Assembly (NCBI GenBank): GCA_031425695.1 | Contig: JANPJV010000128.1 | Location: 1 to 21,947, forward strand | Origin: JANPJV01 sp031425695 | Lineage (GTDB): Bacteria; Pseudomonadota; Gammaproteobacteria; Xanthomonadales; SZUA-5 | Length of the DNA stretch: 21,947 bases | Direction: 5' to 3' | In this document: positions 15,925 to 21,876 of the stretch, piece by piece | Layout: each line of letters opens with the position of its first letter | How positions within the stretch are numbered: the stretch's first letter is position 1 | Notes under the pieces: model-generated | Databases searched by the model: none | What the model was told of the DNA's origin: nothing | Seen by the model: only the letters and a program-made list of their open reading frames with translations | Position numbers and translations under genes: made by a program

Positions 15925-15996
15925 GGACGCCTGCTTTTTGTCGACTGTGGGTAAAACCTCAGTCTGGCTCTACGAAGCCGTAAATGCGAAGCGTCC
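15925..15996. other. 72-nt element able to fold as a three-way junction
   Basis: On the plus strand GGACGC (15925-15930) pairs with GCGTCC (15991-15996). Within it are GACTG/CAGTC (15943-15947 with 15960-15964) and GGCT/AGCC (15966-15969 with 15976-15979). The function is unknown and chance pairing is possible, since the stems are short. It lies in the low-GC insert between the peptidase remnant and the membrane protein. Confidence 0.3.
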
Positions 15997-16056
15997 ATTT
16001 CAACACCCACTTGCATAGCCCCAGCAAGTCGGATGTTCAGAATGATGGTTGAATGG
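15995..16056 (-). repeat. attC-like imperfect hairpin after the low-GC membrane-protein gene
   Basis: Seven bases after the stop codon (minus strand), CCATTCAAC (16056-16048) starts a 62-nt imperfect palindrome. It ends GTTGAAATGG (16004-15995), and the inner arms ACTTGC/GCAAGT surround a nine-base loop. ATTCAAC fits the integron R'' consensus RYYYAAC; GTTGAAA misses GTTRRRY by its last base. The size suits attC sites, but the two spacers (about 15 and 1 bases) are unequal, which is atypical. No integrase is in the window. Confidence 0.3.
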
Positions 16057-16062
16057 CAAGCC

Positions 16063-16449
16063 TCAGTCTTTGGTGCGGCGTGATAGAAATACCCACGTGA
16101 AGAATAGCATGAACACGAAATCGTTCAGGCCATAGATACTGAAAAAAGCTCCAGCAAACATGTCCTTGGAGTAGAGCTGCGCGAGGCTATTCTGTGAATG
16201 CCACATGATCCAGGCCACAAAATAGACAAGCTTTTCTAATGCAAACGCCGCAGCTAACCATTTGACATTTGTGCTAATGGTCGAGGCACCTAGATAGGCT
16301 AAGCCCCATACAACAATCATTAGAAGCCCGAAGTTCGACATTACAACCGGGTCGGCATTGTTAATGGCTTGGTTAGTGAATGCACGTGAAAACAAAAGAA
16401 CACCACCGATGTTCATCAAGCCCGCTACTACAAATCCAGTCTTTACCAT
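16063..16449 (-). CDS. Small integral membrane protein, four predicted helices, low-GC (acquired)
   Basis: The 128-residue product is almost entirely hydrophobic, with four likely membrane helices. These are about residues 4-22 (GFVVAGLMNIGGVLLF), 36-60 (VVMSNFGLLMIVVWGLAYLG), 64-85 (KWLAAAFALEKLVYFVAWIM) and 98-120 (MFAGAFFSIYGLNDFVFMLF). It resembles uncharacterised membrane proteins of marine and aquatic gammaproteobacteria; I know no function. The gene is clearly AT-richer than its surroundings and uses AT-ending codons, a sign of transfer. ATG 16449 was chosen; GTG at 16461 (VNKRM) is equally possible, and the frame is open to 16539. No strong ribosome site is present. An attC-like hairpin just after the stop suggests it travelled as a gene cassette. 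Confidence 0.72.
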   Translation of the reverse strand: MVKTGFVVAGLMNIGGVLLFSRAFTNQAINNADPVVMSNFGLLMIVVWGLAYLGASTISTNVKWLAAAFALEKLVYFVAWIMWHSQNSLAQLYSKDMFAGAFFSIYGLNDFVFMLFFTWVFLSRRTKD

Positions 16450-16617
16450 GCGTTTATTCACGCGATTAGTTCCATTAATGCACAACAACCAAAATAAGGT
16501 GATTTCGGAGCTCAATACCGTGCCTGCCTGCATTTTCACCTGTCAACGCTTGGCATAGGACCGTCCCCAGTCCCCGCCCATTACCCCGGCCCCCCGGAGA
16601 GCTGGTGTGTGCCTTAG

Positions 16618-16726
16618 CAGGGTGTTGCAAAACACCCTGGTAGCGCGCGACAGGGATGTCGCGCTCGCAAATCGATCACGCAAGTGATTGATTTGGCGTG
16701 AGTGAGTCCGGGCGCGTACCCGACTC
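16618..16726 (+). other. Four consecutive hairpins, the first three with GNRA-type tetraloops
   Basis: Hairpin 1: CAGGGTGTT (16618-16626), loop GCAA, AACACCCTG (16631-16639), nine perfect pairs. Hairpin 2: GCGCGACA (16645-16652), loop GGGA, TGTCGCGC (16657-16664), eight perfect pairs. Hairpin 3: AAATCGATCAC (16669-16679), loop GCAA, GTGATTGATTT (16684-16694), eleven pairs with one G-T. Hairpin 4: GAGTC and GGG (16704-16712) with CCC and GACTC (16719-16726), one bulged C. GNRA loops occur only when the plus strand is read. It could be a structured RNA or a mobile-element end; there is no known family match by eye. Confidence 0.5.
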
Positions 16727-16802
16727 GCAACCGGGCAAATGCGCGAAGAATTCGTCGCCAAGAATCCCTGCGCGCTCGAAACCATCGCGAGGCCGCGCCC
16801 GC

Positions 16803-16842
16803 GCCAGCGGAAGATTTTGACACCGGCCAGCGGAATTTTGAC
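16803..16842. repeat. Two adjacent direct repeats, possible insertion-sequence end remnant
   Basis: GCCAGCGGAAGATTTTGAC (16803-16821) is followed four bases later by GCCAGCGGAATTTTGAC (16826-16842), identical except for a two-base indel. Closely spaced repeats of this kind occur at the ends of IS21-family elements, which carry several transposase-binding repeats. No IstA/IstB coding sequence is present, so at most a relic end remains. Confidence 0.35.
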
Positions 16843-16978
16843 CCTCACTTTTCGCAGGCAGAACTGCACGCGCGACCGCAGCAGAAACGGGGCTCAGAGT
16901 GCAGTTTTCGGAAATGTAGGCCCGCAAAACTGGTCACCCGGAAGCGCCGGGACGAATCTGGCAGGACATTGGGGATAG

Positions 16979-16996
16979 AGCGGAGCTTGCTCCGCT
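16979..16996 (-). terminator. Palindromic hairpin downstream of the toxin-antitoxin operon
   Basis: AGCGGAGC (16979-16986), a two-base loop and GCTCCGCT (16989-16996) form a perfect eight-base-pair stem. It begins 12 bases beyond the stop of the GNAT gene, read on the minus strand. It is followed by CTATCCCC, without a clear T-run. The position suits a terminator or a REP-like unit. Confidence 0.45.
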
Positions 16997-17007
16997 GCCC
17001 TGGCTTT

Positions 17008-17505
17008 CTAAGCAATGGCGCGGCGTGCATCCTTGAGCAGGAGTAGCAGTTGTCCCTCTCGTGCGGGCGAAGCAAGGAACCCGAACCGGAGGTAGAAACG
17101 GGTCGCGTCGTCGTCGATCGGGTGCGTCAGCAGGGCGCGGATGCCGGCCTGATCGGCAATCAATAAAGTGCGCCTTATGGCGTTCTGCAGCAATCCCGTG
17201 CCTATGCCGCGTCCCTGATCCAGGCGGGACACCGCCAGTCGCGCAAGGATGACCACTGGGATCGGGTATTGACCCATCCCCTTGCGAATTCGCTCGGGTG
17301 CGTCGAGCGTATCGACTTGCCCAACCGTCAGACTGAAATAGGCCGCCACTCGAAGATCGTCAGCCACCACAAAGGACTTGGCGGAGCCACTGCTCTGTGC
17401 TTGGAGAGCGTGACGCAGCAGCCAGTCATTAAGCGTCGATTTGCCGCAGTCGAAGCCTTCCAGTCGGTGCTGAGGGCCCAACGACTCCGGGTCGGACAAA
17501 CTCAT
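17008..17505 (-). CDS. GNAT-family acetyltransferase toxin (TacT/AtaT-like)
   Basis: The 165-residue product has the layout of GNAT toxins that acetylate the amino acid on charged tRNAs and so stop translation. The N-terminus (PQHRLEGFDCGKSTLNDWL) matches the F-x-C-G-x-x-x-L-(N/D)-x-(W/F)-L segment typical of TacT/AtaT. The acetyl-CoA-binding loop is DQGRGIGTGLLQNAI. The C-terminus FYLRFGFLASP carries the conserved Tyr and the F-Y-x-x-x-G-F motif. Length agrees with the usual 160-175. ATG 17505 is fixed by the ATGA overlap with the antitoxin stop; the frame runs further upstream but antisense-like. Being intact and coupled to a full antitoxin, it is probably functional. The tRNA target cannot be told from sequence. 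Confidence 0.92.
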   Translation of the reverse strand: MSLSDPESLGPQHRLEGFDCGKSTLNDWLLRHALQAQSSGSAKSFVVADDLRVAAYFSLTVGQVDTLDAPERIRKGMGQYPIPVVILARLAVSRLDQGRGIGTGLLQNAIRRTLLIADQAGIRALLTHPIDDDATRFYLRFGFLASPAREGQLLLLLKDARRAIA

Positions 17506-17783
17506 TGCGCGTTCCAGGGCGCCTTCCGAGCGAACAAGTCTCGCAGCCCTTCGCTGTCTTGGGCAGGCCGATCCAGCAGGTCCAACAAGGCTTGGTACTG
17601 GCCACCCGACACCATGAACAGGCGTTGGTCCAGCAGCGTCTGCTCCGCAGCGAGGCAAGCGCTGTCGAGTATGAAATCGGTCAAGGACTTGTGTGAAACT
17701 TCGGCCGCGCGACGCAGCACGGCCTCCTGCTCAGGCGAAGCCCGCAGGCCGAGGCGGGAAGAACGGGGAGCCATAGTCGCCAT
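17502..17783 (-). CDS. DUF1778 / TacA-type ribbon-helix-helix antitoxin
   Basis: The 93-residue product has an N-terminal ribbon-helix-helix DNA-binding part (about 7-50: SSRLGLRASPEQEAVLRRAA, then SLTDFILDSA). The C-terminal tail contains GGQYQALLDLLDRPA and ends DLFARKAPWNAQ, the type of segment that blocks the GNAT toxin. The order antitoxin-then-toxin with a four-base overlap is standard for this class, and the complex would also repress its own operon. The start at 17783 is supported by an AGAGGT ribosome site about 7 bases upstream on the minus strand; ATG 17774 is a weaker choice. Confidence 0.92.
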   Translation of the reverse strand: MATMAPRSSRLGLRASPEQEAVLRRAAEVSHKSLTDFILDSACLAAEQTLLDQRLFMVSGGQYQALLDLLDRPAQDSEGLRDLFARKAPWNAQ

Positions 17784-17816
17784 TGCTTTACCTCTGAGGT
17801 CGCGCTTATTGCGCTC

Positions 17817-17845
17817 ATGTTAGTACAAGCGACGCACGCAGTCGA
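17817..17845 (-). promoter_or_regulatory. Candidate promoter of the toxin-antitoxin operon
   Basis: On the minus strand TCGACT (17845-17840) and TAACAT (17822-17817) are spaced by 17 bases and match sigma-70 -35 and -10 boxes at four of six positions each. The predicted start overlaps GCGC-TTATT-GCGC (17802-17814), a small dyad that could be the antitoxin operator. About 35-40 bases separate the -10 box from the antitoxin start. Confidence 0.4.
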
Positions 17846-18246
17846 TTGTATTCGGCACACCCGATCCGCTTCAAACAGGTAAGAAGGGGTCGCCGAGCAA
17901 GGCAACTGAAACACACCTACCACCGCAACAGCAGCAACCGAGCTCGGGTCCGCGTGAGGGCACCAGACACCCCGGAAAGCAGCATCAAGAAGAATGCAGT
18001 TCACGGTTGACGGGGCGTCCGTGCGTGTCCCGTGTTGTTGCATTTCGTTGTTGGTCGTGGGACAAGCATCAGCGCTTTGACACTTCGCCGTATTCAGGCA
18101 TCAGCTCGATGGCTTATAGGAAATTTCTGCTTCTCGAATGCCCTTTCTCTTTGCTCGTGGTGTCGATACCCCTGCTCGCCAAGCGATACCACTTCCAAGC
18201 GCTGCTCGACCTGATCGCGACAGAGCCCCGGCGATTTCGTCGTTGA
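17846..18246. other. Region of unclear origin, no gene recognised
   Basis: Open frames are short and overlapping. One inverted repeat, ACGGG..CCCGT near 18009-18032, encloses GTCCGTGCGTGT; similar text is common in REP-like units of related genomes. Between about 18050 and 18230 the sequence is less GC-rich than its surroundings, suggesting acquired or relic DNA. It ends at a run of seven G bases (18248-18254), where the kinase remnant begins. Confidence 0.45.
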
Positions 18247-18755
18247 AGGGGGGGACGTATCGCAGTCGAGAGCAAGCTTGGCGTCGGCACCACGGTCCGC
18301 GTGACCCTGCCGCCGTGGGCGCCCGGCGCGACGCAGACCGCCGTCGCTGCGCTGGCCGTTGCAGCGGGTCAGCGCGCGCGGGTCATGATCATCGAGGACG
18401 ACGTATTGGTGGCCCGCTCGTTCCAGCGCAACCTCCCGCGCGACTGCGATGTCACTGTCCACCACGACGCGAGGGACGCGCTGGAAGCGCTGCTGCTGGG
18501 CGACACCAAGGTTGATCTGATCCTGTGCGACCTGATGATGCCGGGGATGAGCGGCCAGGCGTTCTTCGAGGAGCTGAGCACGCTGGCGGCGCCGCTGTGC
18601 AGCAAGTTTGCGTTCGTGCCGGCGGCGCCTTCACCCCGGAGTCACGCCACTTCCTCGTGAGGACGTCGGCGCCCACCCTGTACAAGCCGGCGAGCCGCGA
18701 AGACCTGCGCGGGTTCGTCGTGGGGCTACTTGACGCCCGCCGTTCCTGGACGTCG
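18247..18755 (+). pseudogene. Remnant of a hybrid histidine kinase: end of the ATPase domain plus a frameshifted receiver
   Basis: The frame opens after a stop at 18244-18246 with GGRIAVESKLGVGTTVRVTL, the last strand and helix of a HATPase_c domain. A linker and a receiver domain follow: VMIIEDDVLVA (acidic pair), then DLILCDLMMPGMSG with the phospho-acceptor Asp. After KFAFV (near 18617) the sense moves to another frame, GGAFTPESRHFLVRTSAPTL, then YKPASREDLRGFVVGLL, which has the conserved Lys. A single lost base at about 18615-18620 explains this. The sensor, HisKA and most of the ATPase are missing. It is not a piece of the intact kinase at 19031-21412, whose sequence differs. Confidence 0.85.
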
Positions 18756-18778
18756 GTACTTGAGGGCGGGCGGCGCCG

Positions 18779-18841
18779 ATCGTCCTCGACACCAACGTCT
18801 TGTCGGAGGTGCTGCGTCCACTTCCAGAGCCAAAGGTCCTA
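18779..18841 (+). pseudogene. N-terminal remnant of a PIN-domain toxin (FitB/VapC type)
   Basis: About 21 codons read IV-LDTNVLSEVLRPLPEP-KVL, the first strand and helix of FitB/VapC-type PIN ribonucleases with the metal-binding Asp of LDTN. The usual start Met is absent (GCG-CCG precedes), and homology ends at KVL, after which unrelated residues run to a stop at 18881-18883. Normal length is about 135-140 residues. It sits in a third reading frame between the kinase remnant and the fitA-like gene. Confidence 0.75.
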
Positions 18842-18879
18842 TGCACCATCAATGATGGATGGGCGGCGCGACGGCGACC

Positions 18880-19080
18880 ATGACTATTCGGAACAATGAT
18901 GACGTGCTTAAGGCACGTCTGCTCGTACGAGCAGCCCAGCACGGTCGATCGATGGAAGACGAGGCACGTAACATCTTGCTGACGGCTCCTTCAGCGGAGT
19001 CCGCGCGGCCCATTTTAAAGGGCCACCGCCTCAATCCACCGGCTGCGGCACCGTTTCCAGGATCTCCAGCAGCGCATTGA
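18880..19080 (+). pseudogene. FitA-like ribbon-helix-helix antitoxin, 3' end replaced
   Basis: The 66-residue frame begins MTIRNNDDVLKARL, then VRAAQHGRSMEDEARNILLT, closely following FitA-type antitoxins, which normally continue for another 20-40 residues to the toxin-binding tail. After about residue 37 (near 18990) the resemblance stops, and the frame runs antisense into the 3' end of the histidine kinase gene. Upstream, GCGACC precedes ATG 18880 with ACG before it, so the usual M-A-T-M-T-I start may have been lost by ATG to ACG. DNA-binding residues are kept, but the toxin that should follow is gone and a toxin fragment lies upstream instead. A shortened, still-expressed repressor cannot be excluded. 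Confidence 0.65.
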
Positions 19081-21412
19081 AGTCGGCCGGCTTGACCAGG
19101 TGGTGGTCGAACCCCGCCTCGCGGGAGCGCTCGCGGTCCTTGTCCTGGCCATAGCCGGTCATGGCAACCAGCACCATGTTCTGGAGTAACGGCAACTGGC
19201 GGATCTGTTTCGCGACCTCCAGGCCGGTCAGTCCCGGCAGGCCGATGTCCAGCAGCACCATGTCGGCCGGAAAAGCCTGAACGGCCGCCAGCGCCGCCAG
19301 GCCATCATGGGCCAGGCGAACCTCGTATCCTTTCATGGCCAGCAAGCCCGCCAGGCTCTGGGCTGCATCCATGTTGTCGTCCACCACCAGCACCCGGCGG
19401 CGCTTTTCAGGAGGCAGGGCCGCCTTGATCGAAGCCGGGGGGACGGGCAGCGGCGGCAACTCCACGGTGGTGGCCGGCAGGCGCACCACGAACTCGCTGC
19501 CCTGCCCAAGAACGCTGGTCACCGCCACGCTGCCGCCATGCAGATCGACCAGGCGCTGCACCAGGCACAAGCCAATGCCCAGGCCACCTTGCGAGCGGTC
19601 AAGGGAGCCGTCAGCCTGGGTGAACAGGTCGAAGATGCGCGGCAACAGCTTCGGCGCGATGCCGATGCCCGTGTCCCGCACCCGCAGCACGGCCTCGCCA
19701 CCATCTTGAGTCACCGTGAGCCAGATGCTTCCGCCTTCGTCGGTGTACTTGGCCGCGTTGGTGAGCAGGTTCACTACCACCTGCTCCATCCTGGACGCAT
19801 CGGCCTGCAACCAGATGGGATCGTGCGGCGGCGATACGGTGAGCTGGTGGCGGCGTTGCACGATCAGCGGCTGAGCCGTCTCGATCGCCCTTTCGATGAC
19901 ACCACTCACCGCGATCCGCTCCAGCCGTAGCGAGACCCTGCCGGTGTTGATGCGGGAGATCTCCAGCAGTTCGCCCACCAGATGCTTCAGTTGCCCCACC
20001 TGTCGCTCGATGATGCCGCAGGCCTGCCGCTGCACCGGGTCTTCGTTTTTCTGCAGCCGCAGTATGTGCACGGCGTTGGTGAGGGGCGCCAGGGGGTTGC
20101 GCAATTCATGGCTGAGCATCGCCAGGAATTCGTCCTTGCGGCGGTCCAGGTCGGCGAGCGCCTCGGCCTGCTCCTGCAGCTTGCGCTCCACATTCCTGCG
20201 TTCGGTGATGTTGTTGAAGAGCACCGCCACCTTCAGGCTGCCCGGCCCGCCGATGCGAAAGGCCCGGGTCTCGAACCACTGCTGCAGCGACTTGCTCTCG
20301 ACCTGCTGCCGCACCGGCTCCCCGGTCAGCGCGACCTTGCCATACATCTCGAACCAGTACGACTCGTGGTCCGGCAGGAGTTCGAGTATCCGCTTGCCCA
20401 TTGCATCGAGCAGGCCGGACTGCTGCTCGAACCCCGGGTTGACCTCCAGGATCAGATAGTCCACCGGCCTGTGGTTCGCGTCAAAGATCATCTCGATGAT
20501 GGCGAAGCCTTCATCGATCGAATTGAACAGGCCGCGATAAAGCACCTCGGAATCGCGCAAGTCCTGCTCGGCCTTCTTCTGTGCCGTGATGTTGTTGAAC
20601 TGCACCGCGATCTTGCGGCTTTCCGGCCCGCCCAGGCGAAAGAGACACACCTCGAACCAGCGGTTGAGCCCCTTGACTTCATCGACAAACCGGACCGGTT
20701 CGCCGGTCAATGCGACTTTGCCGTAGGCGTCAAGCCAATGCTGTTCCACGTCGGGGAGGAATTCGCGCACCCGCCTGCCCACCGCGCCGTGGATCCCCGT
20801 CAGTCTCTCGAAAGACGAATTCACTTCCACATAGGTGAAATCGACCGCCGTGTCATTCGCGTCGAAAACGACTTCGATGGCGGTGTAACCCTCGGTCATC
20901 GAGTTCAGCAAGCCACGGTAGCGCTCCTCCGAAGCGCGCAGGGCATTCGCAGCCAACCTGCGCTCGGTGATATCGCTGGCATTGCCGATCCATTCGCGGA
21001 TCTCGCCTTGTTCGTCGAATAGCGGAACAGCACGCGAGTGCGTCCAGCCCACGCTGCCGTCCATGCGCCTTACCCGGTGCTCCATCTCGAAAATACCCTT
21101 GGTGCGCTTGGCTTCGCCAATCGCCGCCAGCACCTGGGTCTGGTCTTCCTGGCAGATGTATTCGGCAAGCCAGCTACTCAAGGGCATGGGTGCATCGGCA
21201 ATGAAGTTGCGGCCGACCAGCTCGCACAACTCGCTCCAGTCGGCGTTCATGCGGTAGACCGCGTCGGCGCCGGCCGTCACGAAGGCACGAAAACGCTCTT
21301 CACTTGCTCGCAAAGCTGCCAGCAGCTCGGCGGAAGTCGCGCTGGTTGTCGCCTCATCCAGGCGACCCACGGGCGTCTCGAGCGCGTTCTCGCGGTCGCT
21401 TGCACTCACCAT
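19031..21412 (-). CDS. Cytoplasmic hybrid sensor histidine kinase: three PAS domains, HisKA, HATPase_c, receiver
   Basis: This 793-residue protein senses an unknown signal and passes phosphate from His to its own receiver. No membrane segment or signal peptide is present, so it is soluble. PAS1 lies at about 35-155 (with the PAC part MDGSVGWTHSRAVPLFDEQG), PAS2 at about 160-285 and PAS3 at about 288-410. PAS2 and PAS3 are close copies (both have GKVALTGEPVR and FNNIT). HisKA follows with SHELRNPLAPL (His435). HATPase_c has the N-box NLLTNAAKY (Asn552), DTGIGI (580-585) and GGLGIGL (609-615). The receiver (673-790) has the acidic pair DD678-679, phospho-acceptor Asp722 (LLDIGLPG) and Lys774. 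No separate output gene lies beside it. The ribosome site before ATG 21412 is weak. Confidence 0.95.
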   Translation of the reverse strand: MVSASDRENALETPVGRLDEATTSATSAELLAALRASEERFRAFVTAGADAVYRMNADWSELCELVGRNFIADAPMPLSSWLAEYICQEDQTQVLAAIGEAKRTKGIFEMEHRVRRMDGSVGWTHSRAVPLFDEQGEIREWIGNASDITERRLAANALRASEERYRGLLNSMTEGYTAIEVVFDANDTAVDFTYVEVNSSFERLTGIHGAVGRRVREFLPDVEQHWLDAYGKVALTGEPVRFVDEVKGLNRWFEVCLFRLGGPESRKIAVQFNNITAQKKAEQDLRDSEVLYRGLFNSIDEGFAIIEMIFDANHRPVDYLILEVNPGFEQQSGLLDAMGKRILELLPDHESYWFEMYGKVALTGEPVRQQVESKSLQQWFETRAFRIGGPGSLKVAVLFNNITERRNVERKLQEQAEALADLDRRKDEFLAMLSHELRNPLAPLTNAVHILRLQKNEDPVQRQACGIIERQVGQLKHLVGELLEISRINTGRVSLRLERIAVSGVIERAIETAQPLIVQRRHQLTVSPPHDPIWLQADASRMEQVVVNLLTNAAKYTDEGGSIWLTVTQDGGEAVLRVRDTGIGIAPKLLPRIFDLFTQADGSLDRSQGGLGIGLCLVQRLVDLHGGSVAVTSVLGQGSEFVVRLPATTVELPPLPVPPASIKAALPPEKRRRVLVVDDNMDAAQSLAGLLAMKGYEVRLAHDGLAALAAVQAFPADMVLLDIGLPGLTGLEVAKQIRQLPLLQNMVLVAMTGYGQDKDRERSREAGFDHHLVKPADFNALLEILETVPQPVD

Positions 21413-21876
21413 CAGATGGACCCCGTGGTTCTACGGAAAACGGCGGCACCGGGCCCCGGGACCGAATTCATGCAGTGTCGCAGCTTTCGCCTGTCCGTGC
21501 GGGTTTGAAGGCCAGGTGTTTTTTCAGGGAGTCTTCGAGCGGTAGACCTCATCCAGCGGTATCCGGATAGCTATCGAACCAATCGCAAAGTGAGGACCGA
21601 TGGCAAGCTGATGAGCGGCGTAAGCTTCCTGGCGGCCTGTCGATCAAGCCCCATCGCACACCGGGAGCGCCTCATGGACTTGACTCGACGCCACCGGATC
21701 AGCGTCACCACTTTGCTGTGCGCCGGCTGCGGCGCCAGTGCGATAGCACTGCACCCTCGCCGACCACAACAGTCGAGTTCCCCCCAACACGGGGGCGTCA
21801 GTCGCACTAGGGATCCTCTGAACAAGTCGCCCGATCTGTGGTCTGATCTTTGAGCCAGCGATCGACGGGAAGATGC
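21413..21876. other. Intergenic region with possible truncated gene start and insertion-sequence edge
   Basis: This holds the kinase promoter region (not resolved). An ATG at 21674, preceded by GGGAG six bases away, reads MDLTRRHRISVTTLLCAGCG, then ASAIAL, like the start of an exported protein. It loses sense near 21800, where the insertion sequence seems to begin. CCCCC-AACAC-GGGGG (21781-21795) is a strong hairpin just before that edge. Confidence 0.4.

Larger units (their letters stand above)
16450..17007. other. Gene-free, structure-rich region (about 560 bp)
   Basis: Between the membrane protein and the GNAT toxin lie a run of hairpins (16618-16726), two near-identical direct repeats (16803-16842) and a perfect palindrome near 16979-16996. 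GGACCGTCCCCAGTCCCCG at 16558-16576 is of a type often seen in REP-like or transposon-relic sequence. Open frames here read as low-complexity Arg/Ala text and are not credible genes. Confidence 0.55.

Noticed and set aside
18094..18465. 123-residue minus-strand frame covering the kinase remnant junction.
   Set aside because: Half of it is antisense to the kinase remnant and the rest shows no motif; there is no plausible start.
19307..21022. Long plus-strand frames (207 and 346 residues) opposite the hybrid kinase.
   Set aside because: Mirror frames of a gene with all kinase motifs intact; His/Gln/Leu-rich shadow text.
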